This document shows positions 14,101 to 27,063 of a stretch of DNA of 64,000 nt, piece by piece. The DNA comes from Edolisoma coerulescens (Eukaryota > Chordata > Aves > Passeriformes > Campephagidae): NCBI GenBank assembly GCA_013397115.1, contig VWZW01007169.1:1232001-1296000 (forward strand), in the 5' to 3' direction. The notes below the pieces were generated by a model. That model did no database searches, had not been told where the DNA came from, and was given only the letters and a program-made list of their open reading frames with translations. The position numbers and the translations under genes are program-made. Position 1 is the first letter of the stretch, and each line of letters starts with the position of its first letter.

Positions 14101-17100
14101 GTACATCCACAAAAAACCTTGTGCTGTCACAAAGCAAGCAATGACAAGGAGGTGCTTAAACAGCAAAAGTGAAAATTTGAGACATTAAGGGTCCAGTCAA
14201 ACCCTGGTACAGCTTATGGACTCCTCTGCCATCCAGAACAGAGTCTGTAAACATAAACCCTTTAAAGTATCCTGGACTGAAAAATAAAGCAAGCGAGGCA
14301 CAGACTTCCTTACTTTGGCCAACTGTGTTCTGGGAACAACTACAGTAAAGGGACTGGTAATCCCCTGGGGAGTGGCAGCACTCTAAGTCACTGTAGCTTT
14401 TTGATTCAGTGCAAAAATCAAGGCCCTTGAACAGGAGAAATGATAAAGCTGCATGGAAAATTTCAGTTCTGATTTAAACCCAAGAAGTTTAAAATCTGGG
14501 GTTTTTGCTCTAGAACAATCTGAAAGTCTTTTAAGCATACCAAGTTGATATATTCTTAAACAGTCCCTTTCTCCCTAAATGAAAGGACAGGCTTGATTAA
14601 GGTCTCTGTCTCTTTATCCCATGGGAGTCTGTGCAGAAGCTATATTGCTGAAAAGTGACCAAAACCCATTTTACTAGAATCATATTTCATGATTTGTTGG
14701 AAAGAGATGAGTACAGGAAAACAGTAGCAAAACCAAGGCAAAACTGTGTACCACCAAACATACCACTGTCTTGCAACACTTCACTGGCAAACAGATCAGA
14801 ACAAGCACTTGTATTCAAGCAGTGACTCTGTTACATTGAATTTAAAATACAAATGAAAGAATGTCCCACTGGAACTTCTAAACCACCATATATTAAAGTC
14901 ATAATCACTATTTTCAATGTAAGTGTTAAACAAAAAAAAATATTAAAAAAAAAATCCTAAGACTGTGTACATATGAGATTTAACTTTTACCCTTCTGTCC
15001 TCTTTCTTGGAATTTCTTGGCATTTCATTTCAAGCTGTTCCCCTAACTGTGACTAATAAAACATAATTTAAAACTCTGAAATTCTCAAAGTTTTATGGAA
15101 AACTTGAAATTGAAAGTTATTGGAATCTCTAAGAAACGCATTTAATTTTTGCCATAATGCAAATGACAAACATAAGTTTTCTTGTAGGATACCATAAGCT
15201 CCAAGCTTCTTTTCATATTTATATTGCTACCAATTAGCAGTTTGTCTACTACAAGCTAGGTAGACATAGGTGAACTTTATAGACTTTTATAATTACATTG
15301 TGAACCATCACATTTTCATCAAATGAGTTAAATTAAAGCACATGTCTGATAATCTTATAGGGTAAAGATACAATGAGAACTCCTCCTAGTGGAAGCACAT
15401 TTGACAACAAAATTCAGAAAAATACTGATTTCCTAGGTATAATTCTAGGTTTTTGCTGGTACTAGCTAGGTCTGCACTTTTTCTACCCTTTACTGATTTA
15501 AACTATTCATCCATCTTTTCAGTACTATAGAAAAACAGCTATGGGCTTCTAAGGAAGGTGAAAATCATTTCACTTTGAAGCTTGCTGTTACACTGGCAAA
15601 ACATGGTTTCTGCACAGAACTGAGAATCAGGTTTCAAATTAATCTAAAGCAAACTTTTACTGTAGGACTATGTGTCACCACCACCTCTTCAAACTGTGGG
15701 TGAGACTGATGTGATGTAAAGTAACTTACATTTATCGTGAACAATGAAGCTCTGCTGATTTACTGGTGCTGGGAGTGCAGCTCGCTGTGGCTCCTTTTTG
15801 TTTCCTCTTTCACTCATACTTTGTTTCAACTGTGCCAGGAATGATTTCCATGTGAATGAATCCCCTACATTTATCTGAATAGACGACTCTGTTCAACCAA
15901 TTCCATCTCCAAGGCTCAGACTGTCACAGACATTACACATGCTGTTCAGCCTGAACCTAGAGGAGTGGTTTTACCAGAATAGCTCAGAGCAGACAGAGCT
16001 GTTAGGAATATGCAGTATCACGTAATATGCTGAACAGGCTATCAATACTCTGATTCATTTATTTTAGTCCCTGATTTGCTTCATGTTACGTTGTTCAAAT
16101 TGTTTTAAGTCCAAAATATTTTTGGTGAAATTTTGACAAATTGTTGTGAAGGATGTAAGGATACTGGATTCTTTGAAAAGAAACTATTAGCATAAATATT
16201 GTTGGCAGTCTAGGCACTGAAGGAATACTTCTAACATGGATTTTTATGTCAATCCAACATTTAGCAAATCTATTGCAGACTACAGAGAAACAAATACAAA
16301 ACATTACTCAACTTGTATACGCTGTTCTGGCCAATGTTTGTGTAAAGATAAATAGTCTACAAAGTACCAGGCAGGAGTTAAATACATACTGACTCAGCAA
16401 CTACACAGCAGATTTTCATGCCAGACATCTCACAAAAAATACCACAGACATCAAGCTACTTTATCTTTATGTCAGACTTCAAATCAAGTATTTTCAGTTG
16501 GTGGGATTTCAATACTTACCACCAGTAGCTTACAAGAAACAACTAAGACATTCTTCATTCTTCATCATTCTTTATGTACTGCTTATGGAAGGCATAGGCT
16601 AACCACCCTTGATTTATTTTCCTTACATACAGGAGGTCAACTTTCTCCATTTCATAACATCAACATATTTTTAATTATTAAGCCGAAGTTCTAAAACAGA
16701 AGCAGTTTTTCAGACAATTTTATTCAATGGGGAACATAATGTCACCGATGTCCTGGGCAGCAAAAGGATAAATGAGTTTAAAAGATGGTGTATGCAGATA
16801 AAACAAAACAAAAAAATAAAAACTATTTAAAACAAAGACAGACAACCAAAATTTCTGAAAATTCTTACAGGATGAATTACCAACAGCTTTGGTGACATGC
16901 TGGGGTAGTAAATATCCCTGTATACTTATGTTCTTACAACACTTGTAAAAGCATAAGTTTGTCCTAGGAAGAGACTTTTGGTCCAATTCATGCAAATTTT
17001 CTTGCATTCACATGGAATGCAGAAGTGGCACAAAGCTGCTCCACTAGCACAAAATAGTTCAAAGAATTTTGGAAGTGTCACTTTGCTCTTGCAGATTTTA

Positions 17101-19162
17101 ACAATACTTGACCCAGAAATTCCCTAACTCTATCTCTATGCCCAGTTATTGTACATTCTCCAGCCACTGGTCCAAAGTTAAAATGAATGTACTGTGTATG
17201 TTTTTTGATTTCCAGAAATGGCAAACGTTTGTGGTTAATGCAGGTGATATGACAGCAATCAAGTATTAATGAATCTGGCATGTCACCAGAAAAGACTAGT
17301 ACAAACCTCCAAATACATTCAGTACAAGCAACTTAGCAGATCTTTTGAAGGCTACAGCTAATTGTAACAGTATTTATGTGATAAGACTCAAATAAATAAA
17401 TATAACTAAGATCATCAAACACTTAAACAGAAAGCATTGATCACTACAGTCTAGTAAATCTTTCCTCTTTCTGTATGTCTGTGTGGTCTTTTGTAGCTAG
17501 ATGGGAGTTCATCCCACCTGCACAAGCAGCATGTTAGTTCAGTGCTGAAATTGAGCCAGTATTCACTGCTGAAAAGACTCCACAGCTGCTTCTCAGCTTG
17601 AACAGCCAGAGCCTATAATGCACCCAACAGTAACAGACTGTAAATACATATGCCATATAACCAGAAATCTGATTAAAGCTAGCATGCTAAGCTCTCTGTG
17701 GGGAGAGGGGATCAAGAAAAAAATGAGTTTACATCTGTGATTCCATGCTAAAATTTTACTGTGGACTGATCCAACTTTAACATTCTAGTCCTGCTCCTTC
17801 CAATTTCTCAGCCATATGAACCCAGAAGTTCCTCACCTCCACAGCACCAAGTCTACCATTTGTGTGGTCAGATGCTAAACTGGATACATGAAATGGTCCT
17901 GTTTTACTGAAAACACAAAACTGTGCCACTGCAGAGTGTGTGTTTTTTAAAGATGCGCAGATCCAGGACCACGGCCTGTCTCAAGTTCTTTAATTACTAG
18001 TTACTGCAATGGGTTTCTGAAATGTTTTATCATTTAATACAGTCCTCTTCAGCTCTTCTGCCCTTCAGAATTAATAATAATTAACTAATTAATAATAAGG
18101 AAATAGTAGGACTGCCATATTTTTTTTAATGAGGCTGCTCAGAGACACAGAACTTCTGAATCAAGCTCCACTTTTTTTTTTTTTTTGGTGGTGGTGGTGT
18201 TTTTTGGGGTTTTTTTGTTTGTTTTGTTTAATATTCTTTTTAGTTGCCTTCTGGTGCTTGAACCTTTATGATTAACTTAGGTCTTTCTTTCAAGGTGTTC
18301 TACAAATAACACAGCTTTTAAAAAAGGCTGAGATATTCACATGACTAATTAACTCTAGGATTTGAGTGCTATCTAATCTACTTAAATTGACTTGTGATAA
18401 GAATCAAACTGGTGGCAGAAGTAACAACAAAATACATCACAGGTGCATTTGCTAAATTACAACCAACAGAAAAAGGTGCTCTCAAGTTGTGCTTCATTCT
18501 GCACCCACATGGCAGTTTTTGCAGTGTAACAAAAGGAAGGACTATGGTGGCTCTTCTCGCATACCCCAGTGCTAAATCAATGTTCTTAGCTTAAGACACT
18601 GATAAATGTGGTTTGAGCAAACCAAGCTGATTTTACATTGAAATGGATTAGAACAAAAGTTTTAGTTTGTCTGAGCTTGGTTTCTCCTTTTCTGCAAGAG
18701 CTTAGTAGTCCTGAGTCTTTTTACTCTGCAACCTGCCTTTGCTCTTGTGTATACCTTTTCTTACTGCTTGGCTGCTCTAAACTTCTGAACTGTGTAGTTG
18801 ACAGAATTTGTCTTCTCCTTCTTGCTCTTTGCCTCTCACTCCTCCTCATTAGTCTGGTACTCCAAGCCACAAAGTCATGCCTAGTACATTTTCCTATCTG
18901 CTTATGCATTCATTTTTGTTGACTTTTATTTTACAATGAAGTGATAATTGTTTAGGGGTTGAGAACAGAACATAACATGCCAGTTGATATAATTAAAAAA
19001 GCTGCATAATAAGCAATAAAAAAAAATCTACTTTGAAATTAAAAATATTTTAGTTGTAAATTCAACACTGTCGGAGAGTAAAATCACTTGCTGACTTATT
19101 TGTTTTTAATCAACTCATAATTAAAAAGGAAAAGAAAAATAGTGCATTTCCTGAAGATGATT
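8176..19162. other. non-coding stretch, probable 5' intron of the SAM/BCAR3 locus
   Basis: This AT-rich sequence has no recognisable exon, RNA gene or intact mobile element on either strand. An N is embedded after a T-run at 9454. A T/G-rich simple-sequence tract lies at about 18171-18230. The open frames here are short and show no family similarity. Confidence 0.5.
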
Positions 19163-19212
19163 AATAATCATAGAATCATTTGGTTGGAAAAGACCTTTAA
19201 AATAGTCAAGAC
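19163..19212 (-). mobile_element. CR1 LINE 3'-end fragment
   Basis: On the minus strand this reads as the 3' terminus of an avian CR1 retrotransposon: a TTTAAAGGTCTTTTCCAACC block followed by an ATGATTCTATGATT-type terminal repeat. CR1 copies are usually 5'-truncated, and only this end is recognisable here. Confidence 0.7.
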
Positions 19213-22200
19213 CAAAGAAACAGGTTTATTAAAATGAACTATTGTATTCAGTGAGAATGATTCTATAAGGCACTGGGCACAAAGCTGAAACAAATGAAGT
19301 TTTAATATAAATTCTGTTTTAATTTCAGATTGATATTTTCTCTGTTTTCTAAACTCAATGTCCTTGTATACATTGCAGTTAGTGCTAGAACTCACAATAC
19401 TATGTAACTTGCACTGAGACAACTAGCAATTAAAAAAAATGTCTGAGTATGATTAAAAGTTGGGCTAAAAATTGTAACACACAGGAAGCTGCTTTATGAG
19501 AGCTCAGCCATAAAGGGCAAGATGGGTCATAATCTCATAACTTTCTTAGTAAGTCAATCTGTCTGTAAGAGTCAGACAATCCTTTGCTTACATCTGATCG
19601 TATATGCAAAAGGCAATAACTTGGGTTTTAGTACACCTTTGGCCCCAAACAGCTAACGAGCTGAAATGTTAAAATACTTGGGTTCCAGTTGGAGAAAACA
19701 CCAGTAGCAAGTCAGGAATTTCTTTGAATCAACTGAGTTTACATGCAAAAATGCTATCAGTCATGTTTTTGTAAATGCAGGGCAAGTCTCATAAACAAAG
19801 AACTATTTCCTTTTCCTTTGAAGATATGGTATAGACAGTGCCAGGAGTACTAGAGACAGATAAAAAGTACCACAGGTAGATAACACAAAAGGCTGAGCCA
19901 GTCTAAACTTGCAATGCCACCTCAAATTTGTTCAGAGTATTTTTGATTAATTTTGTGGTAGCAAGCTTAATTCCTTACCAAGTCTGTCTACATACCAGTT
20001 TTATTGGTATTTCTGCAGATAGCCCAAAGGATTTCTTTCCAGTCTCTTCTTGTTTCCCTCCTACCCCGTGATGCAGTGTTACTGCATTCAAGCCATGAAC
20101 CATCCTTAAAGGGGGCTGGATTCTGTTGATTTCTCAGCCACCACCACTGAGCTTTCCTTACCTGCTGACTTCTGTCCTGCAGCATTCTTCATGACAAACT
20201 CCTATTAACACTGTGCTGTGCACTGACCCTCTTCCTCAGAAGTTCTCCAGCCTTGTCTCACCACAGTCTGTAGCAATCTGCTCCAGGAACAGCATGAGTG
20301 CAGAGGCAGGATGATCCATACTGCTGCAGGGTAGGACACCTCCAAGTAGAACTGAGTTTCTCAAGTGTAACTTAGAGGATCTCAGCTGAGGTTCAGAGCA
20401 AAGCTGATTGCTTCAGCCAAGTCCTTAATTTGCAGCAATATCTGAACACCTGTTCAGTGACACAAGTGTATCTTAGTTTGGGTTAAAATCCTGATGCACT
20501 GCAGCTGAAGCGCTGGGCTTCTACCTGTAGTATTACTTTGCCTTTGGTTGTGTTGGCTGTAATCTTGCAATTACCAGATCAACTCATCACAAATTTTATG
20601 CTGTATCACGTACAACCTGAAAGGAGAGCTTCAGTGCTTTTAAGCACAGGAGTTTAACTTATTAAACATTTCCTCTGACATCTGTCTGAAGCTTTATGTA
20701 TTCACATTAGAAGAGCAAAAGACAAAGATAGCTCAACTCTCTGCAGTGGTAACAGCAGGTCTGCTTTGATATATTTCCCTTCATTTAATAATCCACCTAT
20801 TTCAAAGATATTCTACGTGTTTACAATACAAAAGTAAATCTGCATGCAAAAATACCACAGACTTGCACATCATCAGTAGTATTCCACAAAATGGAACTAA
20901 ACCAGAACCTAGCTCATCTCCTGTCCTTGAGGGCTTGTTCAACAGAAGGCTTTCAAAGCGAGCCTGCATTAGGCTTGCTGCAGGAAGAGGGTCTGTGCTC
21001 TGTTGGAACAGGAGGGTAACCAAGTTTCAAGACTGACAGCATTGCACTGTAAACCCTGCAGTTTATTGGCACAAGTACCCATGTTAATTTTAAAAGTCAC
21101 ACTAACATTAACTGATAAATCGAGAAATTTGATGAAACAAGTGCACCAGTCTGTAACACAGTAGTCATTGTACTAAAGGGTACAGTTGAGAGAACTGTAT
21201 TAAAAGTCTCTCAAATAATTTAATCTACAATATAAAGGAATATTTCCATAAGATACTTAACATTATAAGGAAATTTTCTCAGTTCTAATGACATGGCTGG
21301 GCATTGGTGTACAGAATTTGTACATGGAAAGCCAGTGGAACACTTGTCAAGAGCACTGCACTTATGGATGGTCCCCAAACTTCATGAGCAAAGTAGTATG
21401 ATTAATTCCCTAGACCATTTTTGCTAATTCTGATATTTAAAATTTTATTGCAGTTTTTTTGAAGTCGTTCTCTCTCTTGGTATAACTAAACTCTATTTTA
21501 TCCTCCTCCTCAAGCTATCTTCTCCTTTAAATTTTCACTTTTCCTCTTACAGTTTCATGGACTCCACTTCTAGAGAATCCTTCTAATAGTATTTTCAAAA
21601 AGTAGGAAATAAACTCCATATTAATAAGAAAGACACGGACAGATAAATGTGATATGCAGTAAAGAGGAAGAAAAGCAGTAGCTAAAACCAGTCAGATGAA
21701 AAGACATCAAGAAGATTTTAAGCTGAAGTTAGTAGGGAGTGTAAAGAAAAGAGAGAATGGGAATCTAGCACAGACTAGAACAAATAGCTGAAAACCTGCA
21801 GTAAAACATGATTAGAGAAAAAGCTGACACGTGAGAGTGACTAAAATTTTCCTTGTTTGTTTTTTTTTCCCCTACAGTTACATGAGCAATAGTGCAGTTT
21901 CACTAGTGGAAGAGTCTGTAAACATGTTAATAGCTCTAGAAGTAGATCAAGACTTGCCTAGGTAATAGGTTTCTATTTTTTAAATACATAATTTTTCTCC
22001 CCATGAATAAAAAAAAATTTCCATGGTTGAATTGCATCAGTTGGTGTGTTGTCTTCTGACTGAATTCCTGTAAAGTGATGCTGTCCTCAAGGCTTTTTTT
22101 TTTAATAGCTTTATTTTGGCAAGTCTTAAGGGAAAGTTAACAGCAGAGGTATGCAATTGTAAAAAAAATTGTTAATATTCTGAGTATTTGTGATGTAGAG

Positions 22201-25200
22201 TAAGAAAAAACCAGTAGTATTAGGGAATTGTAATGAAAAAAATCCCGAATTACCTTATAGTAAGTAATAATTTCCTTGACTTGGAAATCAAGACAGATAT
22301 ATTTAATAATAGTATTTTTCTTCTTAAATGGTATCTGCCTGCATACAAAGCGAGTCTTTCTTTTTGTAGAAACAAAACTAAACAGCAAACACCCACCCCT
22401 CAATAAACCCAACCAAAACAATCCACAGTGCTTTTCAGTCTACTACAGCTTTATGTCAGTGTTATGACAAGGTATCCGCTAGCCCTAATTTCAACTGTTT
22501 GAGACAAGGACAATACAAAAAGAGGCAAACCAAACTGAAAAAAGAAAGTGTATGGAGGAAGTGAAATAAAATTACTTAAAATAGAGATATTTTTTCTCAT
22601 TCTAAGATATAAAATGTTTATGATGGAGAGCTTCAAAAGCACAAGCATATGATATCCTGTAAATCTTAGCTACTCTTCAAAACCATCACTAGGCTCTATA
22701 GCTGAGAAAATAGTTATGCAACAGGGAACTGCTATAGCAAGCTTAATGAAGGGGGGATTAGAGCTGAAAGTGAGAGCACTAGACATTCTTTTCCAGCAAC
22801 ATAGTTCAAATCCCAAGTGAGACAGTAGGATAAATGAGCCAGAGGGCCTCCATTCATTCTCCAGCAAACAACACACCACAAAAGATCCATACATTATGCC
22901 AGGAAAATAATCAGCAAGAATGAGAAGCCTTGGAAACAGAAATTCTTGACTTAGAGTCTGGTTGAAGGTCACTGCTCTAACACTGCACAGTTCATGTGTT
23001 TGCATTTCATATATTGATATGTAAAGGAATTTCTGAGTTGTTTATGCTCTTGCAAATGATCCAAAGATGGAGACAAATACTAATCTTTTCAACTTCATAA
23101 GCTGGTGGAAGGGGACTAAAAGAAATGCTTCACATTGTTGAGGGAGCTACTAAAACTATACAGACATATTGTTTTGTAATTTCTGTATAAAGGAAAACAG
23201 GGTGAGATCTAAAGTTTTCAGTTTCTGCACCAGAACTTCACTATAAATTAATAAGCCTACATCCAATTTGCTTGTTAAGATCCTGTTTAATGGTTTCAGA
23301 AAATTCCTGTTAGCTAATTAAACATGATGAACTGATGTTTACTGATTTGCTAACCCCCTCCTTGACTTCAAAACAAACCTATGCTACATTGATTTTTTTA
23401 TTATTCCATGATGCTTGAATCAAATGAGATTAGACACAGTTAAGAAAGCAGCACTAATCTGAAGACACTAGTCCGTCAAATAAAGTGACAGGCCTTTCAT
23501 TAAGAATATACAGAAAAGACTCCAACAGTGACTAGATTATTTTCCTTTTTTTTCAGAAACCTTTTTATATGACAAAAAGAGTACTCAGCCTGGAATCTAA
23601 TTATAATTCAAATCATATAATCCACTGCAAAGGATTACGCAATCCTTGCACAATTTGGAAGTGCCATTTACTGCAGGAACCAATAATGCACTGAGACGTG
23701 TAACTTCAATGCAATAAATCAGATATGTGAGTGTCCAAACATTGGCACTGGTGATTGCAATCAGCTGCTGGGACACATAGAAAAAGTTATGGACATGAAA
23801 TTAGTGGTTGTTTTCAAGAAGTTTAGACTTAGCAGTTTACTGTTGGAACTCAGTTTATTACTGCGTGTGACCAAAGAGGAAGACACAAAGAAGCATTTGC
23901 TCTTCTATGAACACTTGACTGAATGCACACAGCAGACATTCACTAATCTGGTCCACCATTACAATGACTGTAAACTGCTGAATGATTTTCCTGGACTCCA
24001 ATCTGACAAATACTGTCTGAGAGCATTCTTTAGCCCGATACATGTATCTTTCTTCATCTGGTTGAGAAATTAAACCCAATTCTAGAAATACAATGTGGTG
24101 ATTCAGCAGTAGGGACTGTAAGGTATGGCATGCTTTATGTTTTGAAAGCAAAACCCACCTAAAAATATGTAATTAAGAATATCTTATAATTTTGCCATCC
24201 AAGCAAAAAAAGCACAACATCTCATTTCTCAAAATCAAATTTCTGTGCTCATAAGGTGCAACTGCCTCTCTCAATAGTACTTGCACTTTGGTTCCTCTTG
24301 TGTTGCAGCACACTGGCTGCAAGACTTTGAGGAAATGAGCTTGAAGAGTAGGACACACGTGGATCCTAAAAGCTTCAGCCCAGACAAAAACATCACATAA
24401 ATAAGGGAATGGTTAAACTAATTGCACCATGAGGGTCTTGTCCATGAATGATTAATGCATTTCAAAGTTCCTACTATCTTCTTCCTTTGCTGATAGCATG
24501 GCACATAGAAATAGAAACCAGTCTCTGACCCCTGCACATAGAACTAAAGCCAGCACAAGCAAGACAAGAACATGACATAAATTACATAAATTGCTGTTGT
24601 AGCTAAGTTTATTTGCATACTGAAAAATCTTTCTTTGATGGTGCCAGCTGCTGGTGAGAAGAATGCGTTGGTGTCATTATAAGAACACCTAGAAAGAAGG
24701 GTATTCTGATATTACAGTATCACAGAGGTGAATATGCAAACAAGAAAAGGCTGGGAGAGATCAAAAGAACCATGTTTAGAAAAAGTATATTATGTATATA
24801 ACACTATTTCACTGGGATTTCGGCACCCCCTTGTGTTGACTGGTGCTCAGAGTTAAAATTCTGAGAAAAAATCCACTCTAACACTAGTAACATTACTAAC
24901 TGTGAAGACAATCCTGATGCACATAAACAAAGAATCTTACTAATCTAAAGCACAAAATTGGTCTTTTAAAACCAAGAAATACGCAGAAGCACTAGAACCC
25001 AATCCATGTAATTCAACAGCAAGAAACTTCTGTCTGAATGTCTAGAAAACCCTTGTGGTTTTGATAATTTGGTGAAAGAGTTACTTCTTCAATATCTCTT
25101 TAAATCATTTATCCTTAAAAGGTTCTTTGTTTTCAGTTATGTGTTATCCTAAAATTAATTTTTATTACTGTAATATTAAAATGAAAACCTCCTTTTAGTA

Positions 25201-26642
25201 TAGCTCACTGTATCATCCCTCACAAAGGAGTTGGTGCTTGTGCCATGACTGCAACATTTTTCCAAGAGCCGAAACAAGTATAGTCATGTGAAATGAGCTC
25301 TGAGCAGCGCTGCTGTGAAGGAGGAAAGCAGACATTACACCGACTGGGTATTACAGCTGCTGTTTTCCTAAGCCTCTTCTGCCATCCTCCAACAGCATTA
25401 GATCAGACATTTACATGCAAACTTTTCTATGTAGCGCATTTCAAACCTTTTCAATCCCTGTTTCTCTCCCTCTCAGCAATGATTGCATCTTTTTATTTGA
25501 TAGTAAAGCTGACATAAACCATCAATTACAAAACAAAAATATATCTATTATATTCCTGTATTTTTCCTCAGGATTCTCCCTTATTTTTTCAAAGTCAACT
25601 GAAAAGATATGTTCAAATCAGATTAATTTTCTCTTCCAAATAACTTAGATTGATAATTCATATCTCTGAAAAAATAAAATGGCCCTGAACATAATGCAAC
25701 ATGAGAAGAAAGTTTCCTTGTATTACTTAACTTGCAAATAGTTGACACATACAATTTTTATCAAAAATATAGACCATGTAAAATCTTATAAACACTTCTC
25801 TCTCAAAGTATTACAATATTACAAAAAATATTTTAATCTAATTCTCTTTGGATTTGACAATACCCCTCGCTATTATATATTCAGAGTTATTTTAATTCAT
25901 AATTTTAAAAATCACTACTAGCATACTGAGCAATAGCTGCCACAATTAAGATCCAAGATTAAACTCTTCCCAGATTTTAAACCCACAAAAAGTTGGTTTG
26001 GAAACATCTGCTAACACACGTAATTATTTGTTACTAACCACCAAGCACTATTTCTAACAGTAAGACTGTAAAGATTAATAAATAGACGTACAACAGTTCT
26101 TACCATAGCAGGAGGCTATCATGGTCTACTGTGTGCTCTTAAAATGCAAAAGCTTCTTGACAAAAGACACACCTTGAGAAGTCCCGTGCCCAATCAGCAG
26201 TCAGACCTGCCCAGGAGACAGCAGCTGATGAATCACAGTGACGATAACTGAGAAGTGAGGTTGGATTTTTTCCCCCTAAATCAAGGAGACGTTGAATACT
26301 GTGTTGAGTAAACTTCTTCACGCCTTAATTTTAATTATTATTTTTACTTTTCTGCTGGGTGAAAAATGTGCCATCTATTTGCTAATGAGCTATTATGAAA
26401 TACAGAAGTTCCTACTTCCAGCTGAGAGTTTTGCAGGCTACTTCTTAAAAATATATCTTACTAAAAAATTATTTTTAAAAAGTTTACATATAAACTGGAA
26501 GAAAGAAGAAAATCCAACCCCCCTCCCTCCAAATTAATTCATTTATGTCAATGTAAAACTATGCACAAGCTCAAAACACCCTCCACCAGTCCAGAGTTCA
26601 ACAGACTAACAGGGAGAGGTAAACTTATCTATTCCAGGCATC
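19213..26642. other. non-coding AT-rich stretch
   Basis: I see no supported gene. Moderately GC-richer sequence at about 20000-20360 gives no protein similarity I recognise and could be a decayed repeat. The rest is ordinary AT-rich intronic or intergenic DNA. Confidence 0.45.
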
Positions 26643-26667
26643 ATATTATTATTATTATTATTATTAT

Positions 26668-26722
<55 letters not shown>

Positions 26723-26736
26723 GATGATGATGATGT
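26643..26736. repeat. compound trinucleotide microsatellite
   Basis: A run of ATT/TTA units passes into ACT units, then ACC units, then GAT units, about 94 bp in total. The change of unit by single-base steps (ATT to ACT to ACC) suggests successive point mutation and re-expansion. It makes a spurious 63-codon open frame of Ile, Thr and Asp runs, which is not a gene. Confidence 0.95.
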
Positions 26737-26856
26737 TATGGAAGTTACTTAAAAGTTCCAGTTAGGATCACTCCCCACTCACCCAGGCTGTATATCTGCC
26801 CTGAAAACACTGATGCTCTAAAACCTGGATGTATAATTGCATCACTTTGCTGCACT

Positions 26857-27063
26857 TTATCCAAGGGATTTTCCCTCACAGGTGTACTGATGCTGGGCAG
26901 AGGATTCCTTTATCCCACTGAGGAATCGGTGACGGCCGTAAGAGGCCCAGGCCAGTGCTGTGCTGATGCAGAGCGTGGCGGTCAGGCCCGTGCTGGGCAG
27001 CACATTCCCCATGGCTGCAGGACACAGCCAGCTGGAGCCGAGGAGCCCACAGGTAGCTCTCAC
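26857..27063. other. GC-rich islet with exon-like borders, unassigned
   Basis: About 170 bp of GC-rich sequence sits in AT-rich surroundings. On the plus strand it is flanked by a good acceptor (TTTTCCCTCACAG at 26880) and a good donor (CCCACAG|GTAGCT at about 27050). On the minus strand an ATG at 27012 opens 51 codons (starts MGNVLPSTGL; a hydrophobic stretch with STALAWASYG at residues 18-27). I do not recognise the product. It may be an exon of an alternative transcript, a short retrocopy remnant or a conserved regulatory element. Confidence 0.3.

Noticed and set aside
26561..26752. Open frame with Ile, Thr and Asp homopolymer runs
   Set aside because: It is a direct translation of the trinucleotide microsatellite.
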